Origin: Condylostoma magnum
Lineage: Eukaryota > Ciliophora > Heterotrichea > Heterotrichida > Condylostomatidae
Direction of reading: 5' to 3'
NCBI GenBank assembly: GCA_920105805.1
Contig: CAKKTI010000039.1
Coordinates: 1-64,000 of the forward strand
DNA length: 64,000 bases
Both the position numbers and the translations under genes were made by a program. Shown in pieces: positions 33,090 through 46,186 of this stretch (its first letter is position 1; the number at the start of each line of letters is the position of its first letter). The notes beneath the pieces were generated by a model. That model saw only the letters and a program-made list of their open reading frames with translations. It searched no databases and was not told where the DNA came from.

Positions 33090-33914
33090 ATGGAATTTAA
33101 TGCATATGTCTTTGATATAGACGGAGTACTACAAGAAGAAAACAAAATGATACCCTTTGCAAAATAAGCTATACAAAATTTACTAGAGAAAGGTAAGAAA
33201 ATTTATCTCTTTACAAACAACGGTACTAAATCTAGACAAATGATATTCTAAAAGTTTCTACAAGAATAAATTGAAATTCCTCTAGAGAACATAATAGTGG
33301 TAACATACGGAGCAGCTTTATATATTTCTTAAAACTACACGAGTGATTCCTTAATATACGCTCTAGGATCATAAGGTCTTTTCGATGAGTTATCATTAAG
33401 TAATATAAATTATATAAACTATTAACAAACTAGAATACCCGAGTTCAACACAGTACAGGATCTTGATTTAGTTTAAACATAGGGGGAGAAGGCGATAGTT
33501 ATAGGATTCACTTAAAACTGAAATTTTATAGATCTTGCTTATATTACTAAACTTTTACACCAAGGCGCTGATCTAATCGCTACTAATAAAGATAAGTGCA
33601 ATAGAGTTGAAGGAGTATTAGTACCTGGTGCTGGATCAATGATAAAAATGATAGAAGCCAGTAGTGGGAAAGTAGCTGTTGATTTAGGAAAACCTAATAG
33701 TATATTATTAGATTCTGTAATTGAAAGAGATCAATTATAAAGGGAATCAGTACTGATGATAGGGGACAAAATGGAAACTGATATCATGGCGGGGAAAAAT
33801 GCAAATATATACACAGCTTGTGTACTTACAGGAGTTGAAACAAGAGAAACAATTGCAAATTATGAGTATCAACCGGATTTTATATGGGAAAATTTAGAGA
33901 TTTTGACTCAGTAG
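33090..33914 (+). CDS. HAD-family phosphatase, PGP/NagD type
   Basis: Frame of 274 residues ending TAG TAA. Motif I is VFDIDGVL (nucleophile Asp at residue 8 and acid Asp at residue 10), motif II is LFTNNGTKSR, and motif IV is MIGDKMETDI. The order and the C2-type cap between motifs II and III match 4-nitrophenylphosphatase/phosphoglycolate phosphatase. In other eukaryotes this enzyme removes 2-phosphoglycolate and related side products of glycolysis. Slightly shorter than typical (about 300). Confidence 0.85.
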
Positions 33915-33945
33915 TAAATTAGAATTGCTTTTTTGAAAGTATAAA

Positions 33946-34215
33946 ATGGCTGATAGGAAGGTTATTATAAAGGGACTTGATATGAGGGAGGATGTACTGT
34001 AGGATGCTGTTGAGACATTAGTTAGAGCTACTATGAATAATACAGTAGAGAAAAAAATTGCTGCATAACTGAAGAAGGAATTCGATAAACGATATGGACC
34101 AACTTGGCATTGTATTGTTGGGAAACATTTTGGAAGTTTTGTAACTCATGAAAGTAGGAATTATGTGTATTACAGCATTAATGATAAAGATGTTCTTTTA
34201 TTCAAATCAGGTTAG
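33946..34215 (+). CDS. DYNLL: Dynein light chain LC8
   Basis: Frame of 89 residues, the exact family length, from [10 protein letters not shown] to DVLLFKSG. The invariant core [20 protein letters not shown] and SFVTHE is present. LC8 is a dimeric hub that binds dynein intermediate chains and many other partners, including axonemal complexes. Because LC8 always ends at FKSG, the following TAG (34213-34215), backed by TAA, is an unambiguous stop in a genome where TAG is Gln elsewhere. It begins 31 nt after the phosphatase stop. Confidence 0.95.
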
Positions 34216-34295
34216 TAATCTAAAATTTGTTTTGAGTATATGTTATTGCATTTGGTACATTTTTGTATAGTTTAACTCATAAAAATTTAACTAAT

Positions 34296-34598
34296 CTATT
34301 TGGAATTCTCTAACAGTTTGACTATTGCTTGAGAATTATTATTGGTTGCTATATCCACAGGCTTCAGGCCCTAAAGGTTTTCTTAGTTTATATTTGCTCT
34401 ATTAGTAATTAATCAATTTATAACTGGTATATTTTACTTATGAACCGCATAGTGCAATAAAGTATCATTATGGTCATTTAAGGAGCTATTAACATCAAAT
34501 TGCTATTTTTTAAGATAGTCTATGAGCTATTCTGTCTAGTTGGCTTAAAGAAAATAGATTATTGAATCCTTAGGTTTGCTTACCTTTCCGCACCCCAT
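34296..34598 (-). CDS. Small ankyrin-repeat protein with lipidation signal
   Basis: Frame of 100 residues. MGCGKVSKPK at the N-terminus suggests N-myristoylation plus Cys3 palmitoylation. About two ankyrin repeats follow: DTLLHYAVHKQNIPVINWLI and GLKPVDIATNNNSQAIVKLL. Stop TAG at 34298-34296, with TAA three codons later. Probably a small membrane-tethered adaptor; partner unknown. Confidence 0.7.
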
Positions 34599-34722
34599 GT
34601 TAAATTATGTTTATCAAAGTAAATACTTATTATTTGTTTTATATACAGAAATTAATACAAGCTTACTAAAGCTAATATGTTGCAAACCAATATAAATCAA
34701 CTAACTCCAGCTTACAATAAAA

Positions 34723-35754
34723 ATGCGCCCTAAAAGTAGCAGCTAAATAAATTTTAATAGCCATAAATAATCCATTGAGACTCAAGTAAATTTTATATCC
34801 TTCTAAGTGTAAAATAAGAAAAGAGTGAACTTATAAAGAAAATACTCCATTAATCAACTAATAAACTCCCCTCGATTTACTCTAAAAGTTGACTCTATTC
34901 ACAGTCCAAATCTCAGTGTAAAAAGTACAAACAATAGAATAGAGAAAAAGTTTAAATAAATATCAGACAGATAAACTAAAAAAGCAATACGACTAATAAG
35001 ACAAAGAGAAAAGAAAATTGTGATTGAAGATAAAAAGGATGATTTTTTATGATACAGATACAATATTCCACTATCAACATATAGACACCCTTAAATCGGC
35101 TAGATTAATATCCCTCGTAAGTAATTTAATTATATACCTTATGAAAGAGAATTAGATACAAGATCTCAAATAAACCCTAAGGGCATTCAAGTAACTGAAA
35201 ACCCTTACTAAAGACCTCTGAAAGTTCCTGGTTTAAAAATACCCTAATAATTACATATCCAAGAAGTTAGAAGAAAAGCTTTCACTGCTTTAAGACATTT
35301 AATATAACTAAGTTCACTTGAAATATACACACCATACATGAAACTATCCAGAAAGCCTTATGAGTTTAAAGAAGTTATATCATTCCAAAAGAACTGCAAA
35401 GCTGGTGATATGAAGTTAATAAAGGCGTAAATTTTAACCAATGCTCGCCTTGTTCACACATTTAATACTAATTATGAAACTGCAGCTCACTGAGCTGCAA
35501 AAAGAAATAATTTATAGTTAATATAATTACTATATAACCACGGAGCCTTTCTAGATGCAAGAGATTTAGGCGGAAGAACTCCATTATACTAAGCAGTCAG
35601 GTTTAATAGATAAGAAACGGTAGAAGCACTTTTAAAATTAAATGCTGATCCTTTTGTTAAAACTTATTCGGGGAAAAGTATTAAAACAGAAAATGCTACT
35701 ATAAAGTATTTGGTTCAGCACTACAAATTTCTACGAATTAAACTTTTTTGTTAG
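34723..35754 (+). CDS. Ankyrin-repeat protein
   Basis: Frame of 343 residues from ATG at 34723 to TAG at 35752-35754. The first 200 residues are basic and Ser/Asn/Gln-rich without a known domain. Ankyrin repeats follow at about 260-330: ETAAHWAAKRNNLQLIQLL, and GGRTPLYQAVRFNRQETVEA. The HWAAKRN signature recurs in the ankyrin gene at 46638, suggesting the two are related. The start is 124 nt from the divergent small ankyrin gene. Confidence 0.7.
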
Positions 35755-35855
35755 GGTAAATGTTATAATGAAATTTGTTATTTGTATGGTACTACAAAGA
35801 TAATAAAGCTGTTATTTTTAATCACCAATAGGAATTATATTTTAGTAATTAAAAA

Positions 35856-37247
35856 ATGAATGTTCAATTAGAGATAGATGGGAAATTAATTGATATTTAA
35901 ATAACAGCATAAGATAGCCCAAGACAAATAGTTGATTAATTTGATAATATAGAGTTAAAACAAAGGAACAAATTAATGTTTTAACTAGAAAAACTGATTC
36001 TTAGTCTAGATGAAAGTCAAATTTCAGTTAAAAGTACAAAATTTTATGGAAAAGAATATAGAAAAAGATTTATACCAAATATTGATAGAGTATCTGAAAG
36101 CATAGCAAGAAGTAGAAGTAATATAAGTGTTTTTGAAAGGCTTTATGAGGTAAAGAAAATTGATAAATAGGAGTTAGAAACAAAAAGCACTACTCCATCT
36201 AGATCGCCTTCAAGGGTGGGAAAAAGATTGTATAGAGATGCTGAGCTGTAGAAAGAAAAGCTATAAGATTTACAATACGAAAAATAATAAAAGGAGGAAA
36301 AATATTTTGAATCTTTAAGTTTTAAGCCAAAGTTAAACAAAACTAATATTTATTATAGAGACATTAATGAATTTGTAAGTTGCTAGGAATTAAGATAATA
36401 AACTAAATAAGAGAGATTAGAAGAACTGAGATAACGGTAATAAGATTAACTAGCAAAGAAATGTACATTTAAGCCAAAAATTAACGACTATAATCACTCT
36501 AATCCTTAGTAAGATAGATTTGAAATGCTGTATAAAGGATACCAAAAGAAGACAGAGGAAGAGACACCTCAGATACAGGTCAACAGAAAATAATACATAA
36601 AAAAGTTTAACAGTTTTATAAACAGAAATGATTAGCTATAAGCTAGGAGACAAGCATCAGTAGAAAGGTAAAAGAATGAGAATTAGAATAAAATAGATTA
36701 AGATACAGGATAAGAATTTTATAAACCTAAAATTGGAAGAAGTCCTAAAGTCAGCAAAAGAGGAGAAAATTAAAATGTATGGGATTATTTACATAAACAA
36801 AAACCTGATAATTAAGAAGTATAAGTTGTTGTATAAAGGGAAAAGTTTACTAATAAAAATACAAATGATGCATTTGAGAAATATCTTAATAAGCGATAAA
36901 AGTAATTTTTCGATAAATTATAGGTAAATGGGATTATTAATTGATAGTAAATCTAATTCAACAATATTCCTAAAAACGTTATAAAAGTGATTTAACCTCT
37001 TTTAGACGAAATAATTAACATAGAAGCCGTTTGAAATTTTTAATTATTTTGTTAAGCTTTTAAGAACTTTTGTAACATGTTAGATTATAGTGATAAATAA
37101 TTGTTATATTATGGTAATCTTGATGTTGATGATACAGATGATAAATAGAGAAGAGATTAGCAAAATGGGTTTTAGATATAAATAACAAAATAACCCATAA
37201 GAGAAAATTAACAACAATATTTAGTACATAATATAAGTAATTCTTGA
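35856..37247 (+). CDS. Coiled-coil protein with FKPKI-type repeats
   Basis: Frame of about 463 residues. After an acidic start, the protein carries several short (S/T)FKPK(L/I)N motifs (LSFKPKLNKTN; CTFKPKINDYN; EFYKPKIGRS) between charged coiled-coil stretches rich in Gln, Glu, Lys and Arg. Repeats of this type recur in protist and ciliary microtubule-associated proteins, so a role at the axoneme or basal body is likely but not proven. The stop is placed at TGA 37245-37247 after ISNS, where composition changes. Confidence 0.65.
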
Positions 37248-37370
37248 ATAATCAAAGTAATATCTTCTCATTTTACAATTATGAATAGAAGTAAGGAGTT
37301 TAATACTGTTATTAATTACTTTTCTTAACTTCATATTATCAATATTTATTTCGAAATTTATAGTTAAATG

Positions 37371-39098
37371 CTAAAAATACTCGAATCTTCTAAATCGGAG
37401 AATCTTGTTCTTATAAACTTTGCCCAGCCCTCTTAAGATACTTCTTATTGTTTTGCCATGGCCCTTGAAAACTTTCCACTGTTTTTTAACAAGACCTGAA
37501 GGAAATTATGGCTTTGAGTCTAAAAAGTTTAAAGCTTTTTGTATATTATTCAGTGCAGAAGCTTGAGTTCTTTCTAGCTTATTCACTCCTTTAAATTAAA
37601 CATTTTCTAGTGAGGATATTATTTCACATAGCAGCACTCCAGATGTGAACTCAGGAATAGTATCATTAAGAATATTAAGACCCACAGGAAGACTTATCCC
37701 TAGGCAATCAAGCCATTTGAATTGGTCTATCATAGTTGTTAGAGTTGGACTTGGTTGTAAAGTGTTTAGCTTCTCAAATGGCGAAAATGATTAAGCCTTT
37801 GGAAAAATAGTCAATTAATTTCTGTTTTAGGTAAAAATAGATATCTGGCTTTAACTTATCTAATTATTGCGGCTGCTAAATGTATGTTTTGATCTATTTT
37901 CATGCTATTCCTTAAAATATAATAATAACTCTAATACAGGTTTTTCTTCATGCTTTAGGATTTTCTCCTCTTATCCAATTCCACTGGGAAACTAATGAAA
38001 GTTTTTTAAGAAGTTGAGACATAGCCTTAAATTTTCAAGCTTTTACTAGTTATTTTAGGGATTATCACAAACTCCAGTTAAATTAAACTTATAAACCTTT
38101 TTTATAAGCTCCCTTATAAGTATTCCTGTTGATACCTACTCCAATACACAAGCAATATCCTATTATTCGCATTTTAATAATGAATTTAATCATTAAATAA
38201 CTTCCATTCATTCCGTCGTTTTATCGTTATTTCGATAATGACTAGTGAAATTAGCGTTCATTTCTGCTTTATTACAAATCTAACTTATTTTAATTAGAAA
38301 TTAAAAGATTGCCTAGGCTTTATGATGCTTAAAAGCTCAAATTATTTTTCTCGAGTTTAGTTGTATTCCTGCCTTTTGCATTGCCAGCACTCCAGCTCTG
38401 ATATTCTAGTCTATTTGATAATCTCAAGCAATATACTCATCATAAGATACAGATTAATCAAAGACTTAAGCTATTTTGCATAAAAGTACTCCATTTAGCA
38501 AATGATTATGCTTTCTGTCTTATGAAAAGGTTTTAACACTAGAATCAAGCCCTAAAGTTTTCAGTCAATCTATAGCGCTTTGATACTTTTACAGCCAAAA
38601 TTAAAGATCTGTCATTTTGCTTTCTGTAATACTTTTATCAAAACTTATTGATTTTTAAAGTTGATTTCTTTACTAGGTTTTATTGCCGTATATTTTCCAA
38701 ATTTCCCATAAGACGTTGTAAATTACTTTAATTTCACCTCGGAGTAGACCCTCTATATTTCAAACATGCTTACTATTAGTACTTTTGAAGTCTCTGATAT
38801 AATTCAAAGCTTTTTGTATATTTACTCTTTTTGTCTGTATAGATTATGGATTGGAATGAAAGCCTTTTATTACTTATTTTCCAGCAGCTTTATTTAGTAT
38901 TTAACAAAGCAGTGTTCCTTCTTAAACTCCTTATTCAATAAAATCTTTATCTATTTAAATATCTAAATTTTTGAGTCAAAAAAGAGTCTTATTCAGTTAT
39001 TTCGGTGGAATTTTAACGGTTTAGCTAAAAATTATCATATTTTACTAATTATTCTCTACTTAATCTTTGCTTTGTTGAAATAACTATTATTTTGGCAT
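37371..39098 (-). CDS. Multi-CH-domain cytoskeletal protein, spliced
   Basis: ATG at 39098. Residues 20-125 form a calponin-homology domain (VQEGTLLCQILNKAAGKQ, then IYNVLWEIWKIYGNKT). A second CH-like region follows (LNGVLLCKIAQVFDQ). The middle (about 37700-38250) is coding in another frame with basic helical sequence (RNSMKIDQNIHLAAAIIRQV). The last 120 residues form another CH domain (TSGVLLCEIISSLENVQ; LRGLGKVYKNKI) and end at TAG 37373-37371. The frame changes imply short introns that I did not place. CH domains bind actin or microtubules. A microtubule-minus-end or ASPM-like protein is possible. Confidence 0.65.
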
Positions 39099-39459
39099 TA
39101 TTATATATGTAAATATTTACCTCTTAAGAAAGTTATAATTGCTACCTAACCAAAATTTACTTACATTAATAGAAGCTAATTTTTAGACTAACACATCTCA
39201 TATTTAGCAGCCCGTGTCTTAAAAACTTATTATGTAAAAATGCTATCCTTACTCTATTAAGAGGTTGCTCAATTTTTACCAAAAAACATAAAAGTAGGTA
39301 TCCAAAAGTATTTATATTGAGTATATATCATTATTTTAATAAGTTTATCGAATAAGATTAATAGGAAGATTGCTTAATTCTTCTTTTAATTCATTTGAAT
39401 GGCTCTTTTTATCTTAAAGTTCCATTTTATAAGCATAAGTTTAAGCTAAATTAAAATTT
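39099..39459. other. Intergenic stretch between two minus-strand genes
   Basis: About 360 nt, strongly AT-rich, holding the promoter of the CH-domain gene and the 3' end of the Myb gene. The Myb frame stays open for some codons into this stretch (next TAA near 39454), so part could be its C-terminus. Nothing else seen. Confidence 0.5.
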
Positions 39460-40329
39460 CTAATCTCTCTCTATCTCTACGTCTTATTAGTTTTCAACGC
39501 CACCCTGCTGTTGAATTTGTTACTGTTTTTATAAAATAAGCAAATCTAAAATTTTCTTGTGATTATTTATGGTATAAAGCTCCATTTGCCCCTTATTCAT
39601 TAGACTTTTGATCTTGTTTTTGACACTAGACTCTGTTCTATTGTTAAGTCTTAGGGCAATAATAGACCATTTATTCCCAACTTTTCTATGCTACTTCAGC
39701 AGAATGAGCTCTTCTTCTAGAGTCCAAGGACTTTTATTAATCTCAGGGTTAAGATGATTATTTCAGCGCTCTTTGCATTGCTTTCCACTCCTGATTTTTA
39801 AGTTATCATAGTACTCCTTATTTATCTCATTAGCAATATGTCCTCATTTCTTTAGCTATCGTTATATAAGAGAAATCAAAATTTGATCCTCCTCATCAGA
39901 CCAGGCACCTGGTCTAAGTGTTCCAGATTTCACAATTTCCTAGACTTTATGCATGCATTATTAGGGGCTTTAGTCTAACTTTTCCGAAATTTCTTGAAAA
40001 TTATCCTCAGTGAGGCTTTTCAGCTGGATGTTGTATGTTTTACAGTACTGTTAGGTAACTTCAAAAAGTTTTTTGATTTCATTTCTTTTCCAGGTCCTAT
40101 TGTACTTTCTTCTCCTCTTCCTTCTGATTGGGTTAGGTTTTCGCTTTTCTGGTGATGGGGCTTTTGCTTTTTACTCCTCTTGTTGTGCTGTTTAGGCAGA
40201 AGGAGCTTATAATTGAGGCATCGGCTGAGGAGGAGGGAAATTGTATCAGGGCATTTACCCCCATGGGAAAGGAATTAATGGGAATTGAGCAGCGTAAGAT
40301 GGGATATTAATTGATGGAAGCTATGACAT
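39460..40329 (-). CDS. Myb-type (R2R3-like) DNA-binding protein, copy A
   Basis: Frame of 289 residues. A Pro/Gln-rich N-terminus is followed by a basic patch (IRRKRRRKYNR) and a first weak repeat. Two clear Myb repeats come next: GAWSDEEDQILISLI to CKERWNNHLNPEIN, and SPWTLEEELILLKQH to SSVKNKIKSLM. The Trp triads are kept, one Trp being encoded by TGA (RWNNHLNP). The protein should bind DNA and act as a transcription or chromatin factor. A paralogue lies at 59470-60252. The stop is taken as TAG at 39462-39460; an earlier TAA TAA pair is an alternative. Confidence 0.82.
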
Positions 40330-40524
40330 TTTAATTGATTACTATCCATAATTATGTTTTTTTCTAAGCTTATTTTAAGTTTAAAGCAAGATTATCGAAA
40401 TATAATGATTTTAAATAATGTAAAAAGAGGAGATAAATACCCTATAGGCACTTAGAATATTTATATAGACCTTCGCTGGTTTATGATAATTGCTAATTTT
40501 ATATGATATTAATTAAACCTTAAT

Positions 40525-42324
40525 TTAGTCCTCTAATTTTTTAATCTCAGCTTCTAAATGTAAAATTTTATACATGAGGAAAATAACACCTTGCTTATCA
40601 GTCTAAATCTTGCTGTATACGAACTAATCAATTGCCTCGTCTTCATTTTCTACTAATCCCATGCACTGAATAAAAATTACCGCTTGACTAAAGAATTCGT
40701 AAAATTCAGAGTATAAACTCTCTCCTATCTGGCTAATTATTTCTTATCGATTTGAGCTTATTAAGTCTTGATAAGTTGAAATTTGCTTCTAAGTTTTGTT
40801 ATTTTCATATCCCTATGGGCTATATGACTCCTCATCACTATCATATGCTACGTCTTCACTTCCACTTGATGGTGGATTTGCTGAGGCTGTTCTACGATGC
40901 TAAACTGCAACTGGCTTAAATAATTAAGTTTGATCATTGGTATACGCTACAGGAATTAGCGCACTTTGAGGGGTTAAATCCTGGTTTTATGCTGATTTTG
41001 GACTTGAGATCTGGTCTTATGGTATTACAATTGGAACCTGATCATCATTAAACTCTATAGAATTTGCCTTTTTTTGTGCTATTGTAGGGACTGGTGAGTT
41101 TTCAAGCTACTGCTGGCTATTATTACGCTAGATTTTGTTATTTTATTAAGGATAAATGTTTTGCTTTTTAACAACTGTGTATAAATTACTTTATCGAAGA
41201 GGTACTGGACGGCCTCTGGGCGCATTTACTACTGGTCTTCTAAACTGAGCTGGTAAATCTCTTCCTCCTTACTTTTAAGGCTACTTTTATCGCTAAGGTT
41301 GTTTCTAAGGCCTTGATACTGGCTATACCTTTTTCTACTCTTCTTATTATTTCTATACATTAATAGCAGGTTAGCTAGGCTTTGATTACTCTTACTTTTA
41401 TTCTTTCTATTATTTTACAACTTTTTATTACGGCTGGATAATATTCTACTCCTAAGGCTATTAATAAATAGTGCAGCTCTCTGGTACTAAAATATTACAC
41501 TGAATTACTTTCCCCCTTACTTCCGATCTTTACAATATTTCAGATACAGTAGGCCTTCTTCTATAATCCTTACACAAACAAGCATTAACTAACTGTCTTA
41601 ACTCCTCTGAATATTACTAGCTAATGGGCGCATAGTTTCCTCTAAGTATTTTCAGTATAAGTGCACCTTAATTTGTAGCTTCAAAGGGAGGCCGTAAAGT
41701 GCATAACTCATACAATACGCATCCTAAGGCCCAAATATCACTTTTAACATTATAAGGCCTCTCTTCACACAGTTCAGGGCTCAAGTAATATGGAGTTCCT
41801 ACCATAGTATGAGCAAAAGCAGCAGAATTGTTTAACACCTTTGCAACTCCTAAATCTCCAATTCTAATATCATCATCATTCGACAAAAATACATTCATTG
41901 ATTTGATATCTCTGTGTAAAATGTTTAAAGAATGCAGGTATTCAACTCCAATACACATTTTAATAAAGAACAGCCAAATTTTGTTCTCTGAAAGCAGTCT
42001 TCCCATTTGATTATGCAGCATTGTTGATAGATCTCCTTTAGGGCAGTACTCCATTACTATATGCAGTGTTTAATTCTCTATAAAGGAGTCGTAATATTTG
42101 ACTATATAAGGGTTTTAAAGAGAGGCTAAGATTTCTACTTCATTGATAGCTTCTTGCTGGCCTCTACGGTCCATTCTAGCTATTACAATCATCTTCATTA
42201 CATATACTCTATTATCCTCTGATTATAATTTACTTTTTCTTTTAACTTTGTAAACTGAGCCAAAGCTACCCTAACCTAATTTCCCTAAAAAGTCAAAATC
42301 CTTTGTTGAAGACTTTAATGCCAT
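40525..42324 (-). CDS. NEK-family (NIMA-related) protein kinase
   Basis: Frame of 599 residues. The kinase domain covers residues 8-270: glycine loop LGQGSFGSVYKV, ATP Lys in YVMKMI, catalytic loop ILHRDIKSMNVFL, then GDLGVAK (DLG instead of DFG, common in NEKs), GTPYYLSPE and SDIWALGCVLYEL. A Gln/Pro-rich low-complexity region follows, and the protein ends in a coiled coil (ILHLEAEIKKLED). NEK kinases regulate cilia length, basal bodies and mitosis, and are strongly expanded in ciliates. Stop TAA at 40527-40525. Confidence 0.9.
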
Positions 42325-42445
42325 TTTTGCTGATTTCGGAATACTATAAAGGCATAAATTAAAGTTATTGGTATTTATAAGGAATGAGTAGTCTATTTAG
42401 TAATATAAACGCTGTAAATTTGGTATAAAGTAACTAATAGTTTAA

Positions 42446-45400
42446 CTAATCTAAGGTTTTATTTTTGATTAGAGCCTTCAGATCTTTTGCCTCAGTTGCC
42501 CCTGTAGCTTGTATAAGTCTTAATAATTCAGAATCTGGATTCTTTATTAGCTCTTTTGGCTTTCCATACTCACAAACTTGTCCTTATTGCATTGTACAGA
42601 TAAAATCGGACTCTATAATAGTTCTTAACCTATGTGCAATAGCAATTACTGTATAGCCTTTGTAAAGCTTAGTTATTTTTTTTTGAATAAGCTTATCAGT
42701 CGAAATATCAACACTAGCAGTGGCTTCATCTAATAAAAGAATTTTTGATTATCTTAGCATGGCTCTTCCTAAGCATAAAAGTTGTTTTTACCCAGTGGAT
42801 AAGTCCGGCATTTCATCTAGTGATTTATTCCCCAAATTAATGTCCTCTAGCACCTTTTTCAAGTACTCATCTGAATGCTATCCAGTTGGATCTAAGTTTT
42901 TCCTTAAATTAACGTTAAAAATGGTAGGTGACTGTGGAATAATTGAAATACTTTATCTCAGTTCCTATAAGCTTACCTTTGCTATATCCACTCCATCAAT
43001 TAAGATCTACCCTCCACTTAATTCATACATTCTCATCAAGGCGAGCATAATGGAAGACTTTCCAGCTCCAGTTCTCCCAATAATAGCAATTCTTTTACCC
43101 CCAGGACATGTAAAGCTTAGATTCTACAAGACATTATCGTACCTTTTTCTATACTTCATGCAAACATTGCGAAATTCAATCTCTCCTTTACTAATTTACA
43201 GTTTTTCAGGGTTTTAATTTTTATCGTCTTTAGATAAATCAGCTAATTCTTGTAAACGAGGCATGCTTGACATCATAGTTCCAGATTAAACGAAGAAGAT
43301 TCCCCACATGCCTATTTCTACAACAACTCCAATAGACAAACTTAGTATAAGTCCTAGATTTGAGTCATCTATTTCATCTTTTAAAGGTATCAGCATAAAA
43401 GTAAGGATAATCACAGTGATTTAAGTTCCATTGGTCAAAGCCCATTGGAGCCAGGCGATCATTGCTACATGATGTAAACCTGCTTTAATAGCAAAATCTG
43501 AGCTTAAAGTCATTTGTTCCTTTAAAAACTATTCCATGCCCATTGCTCTTATAGTAACAATACCTGATATGGAGTTATTCATCGTTTACAATATTGGCCC
43601 TCTTGACTCTAAGTCAATCTTCCATAATTGACGTATTACAAATTTTGAGTATTTTATAGCCAGATAAACAATAATAATTTCAATAATTATAGGAAATACA
43701 GCATACCAGCTAATAATCAGCATTACAATGAAGCTTCCTACAATATTTCCTGATATATTTACAAATCCTGCAAGTAATAGTGTTACAAGATCATCCATTA
43801 TAAAGATATCTCTGGTGAATCTTCCTAGTATTCTTCCCTGTGGAATTTTATCGAAATATTTACTTGTAGTAAAAATTAATCCTTCACATGCTTTGTCATG
43901 CAACCTTCTCGCAGCGTTTATCAAGCCTGTCATTAGCCAAGAGCTTCTTATATACCCTAGAATCAGTGCAATTAGTACTATTATTGCGAAAACGTTTATG
44001 TAATAATCTTCTTTTTACTCTTCTTCATCTTAGTCTGACCAGTATCCCATCCACATAAGTACAGCAAAATAGAATGTTTGAGTTATTATATATACAATAA
44101 TAAATATCAAGAGAACAAAGAAGGAGTAACAACCATATATCAAGTATTGATAGTACATTTTATATGGTATTCCAAGTCTCTCTTACTTTTCTGGTTTTAT
44201 ATCTAACTTTAGAGTATTACCTGTTTCCTCCTCTTCTTCTTCTTTTTCTTATGCTTCCTCATTTAGTTCAATACTAGCTTTATGTTCTTAATTAAACTTT
44301 AAGTATTATTTGAAATTACCATCAAAAGTGATCCTTCCTTCCTGTATGTCTATTATTTTATCAGCGTATTACAAGTATTAAACATGATGAGTTACTAATA
44401 TCCTGGTATAATTTTGCAAAAATCCATTGATACAATCAAAAAATAACCGTGAACCAACGTCACTGTCTACCATACTAAGAGGATCATCCATTAGAATTAT
44501 CGATGAGTTTTTATACAAAGCTCTAGCTAATGCAATTCTCGCCTTTTGTCCTCCACTTAGAGTAATTCCTTTTTCTCCAACTAAAGCTTCATCTCCATTT
44601 TGCAACGATTTAAAGTCTTAAGAGAGCTAGCATACTCTAGTTACTTACTCAAACCATTCTTTATCATATTCCTAGCCCATAAGAATGTTTTCCCTAATAG
44701 TTCCTGAAATTATCCACGGCTCTTAAGTGGCATAGCTAATTTAAGAAGATATGGTTGTTTCTCCTCTACTTTATATTAGTTCGCCTAGTATTGACAAAAG
44801 AAGAGAGGTCTTACCTGAGCCGACTTATCCTATAATCATGACTAATTATCCATTTCTCACTCTTAGTGATACATCCTACAGGCTAAATTCGACCTTTTAA
44901 TCATCTTTTAAGGGAGTTGAAGATAGCTAGTTATCTCTATCAGTTTATTAAACTTCCTCTTAAGAATCTAGTTCTTTCCAGCTAAATACACTATCTTTTA
45001 TTCTTATTGAATATTTTGATTCTTCGATTCTCCTTATGTCTCTTCTTTCTGATAAAAGAAGAATGGAAGTTAATCGTTTAGAAGCGGCTCTCAAAAGCGC
45101 AAAGAAATGAAACACTATGGCGAATATTCTAGTGCCGAGATTGTGCGCAATGATTAATACAGTAATTGACCCGAACAGCTTATTGGTGTCTAGCTCTTAA
45201 TCAGTAGCTTTATACAAGCTGAAAATGATTAGCAGGGATATACCAAGCCCTCCGATATTCAGCATTTTTGCTACTGAGTCTAAAAGCCCTTTCTTAAATC
45301 CCTGCTTTGCCTCATTTAGTCTTATAGAGCACACTTCTTCATTAAAGTACTTCTCCCAGCCATACAGCTTTATGATTCTAACTCCTTCTATAATATTAGT

Positions 45401-46186
45401 AATAAGCTGCACTCTTTGGCCAGTATAAACTCCTGCTTTAGCCTTCATCGCCATTATCTTATTGTTTAAAAAGTGGATTAAAATCATTTCTACTATAATA
45501 AAAGCTAATCCTATAACCCCAGCGTAGCCTGCAAGTATATACAGAACTATAGCAGAGGCAACCAGAAAGATAAGAAAACAGGGGAGCAGAATCACAGTAG
45601 TCAAAGTCTCGAAAATTTCTACATCTGCTCCAATACTTGTCAAAAGAGAGCCTTATTATTACCCTAGCATGACATAGTCCATTTTTATCAGATGATGATA
45701 AACAAATAAAGCTGTTCCTCCCTTTAGTTACTGAGCACAATACCCAGCGCCAAATATTCCATATTAGAAAGCAATTGCATAGGTTAAAGCTGTCAGGGAG
45801 TACAGCAAAGCATATAAATAGGCCTCGGTTTCATCATCTGAGTCATCATTCAAAAACTCTGATACCTTCTGAATAGCAAATGGCGTTATAAGTATAATTC
45901 CTAAGCTGGTACTGATGATAAATATAGAGCTAATAAACTGTTTCCGAAATGCCCGAAGGCAAGCTACCATGTATCTTGGATTTTTTAATCCCTTCTCTAT
46001 CTCCCATGATTTTTAGAGCCTTTCTATGGTTGATTGGGCTTTGTAATCTTCTGGAATATCAAACAAGTTCTCTTTAGTTGGTGCTATTTTGTTATATCTA
46101 CTCAATAGGGGGAGTACCCAAAATGTCGTTAATACACTCAGTATATTTCCTTTGTGGAAGCATAAGTAATTTGTATTTTTTGACAT
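42446..46186 (-). CDS. Full-length ABCC (MRP-type) ABC transporter
   Basis: Intron-free frame of 1246 residues with the order TMD1-NBD1-TMD2-NBD2, lacking the extra N-terminal TMD0 of long MRPs. NBD1 has Walker A GQVGSGKTS, signature LSGGQKARIALARAL and Walker B IILMDDPLSMVD, with Asp in place of the catalytic Glu as in MRP1. NBD2 has Walker A GRTGAGKSS, signature STGQKQLLCLGRAM and Walker B ILLLDEATASVD with the Glu. Site 1 is therefore degenerate and site 2 catalytic. Expected to export organic anions or conjugates across a membrane. The stop TAG at 42448-42446 follows KTLD. Confidence 0.95.

Noticed and set aside
42465-45428. Several plus-strand ORFs opposite the ABC transporter
   Set aside because: The minus strand carries the complete set of Walker and signature motifs in one frame; the others are shadows.
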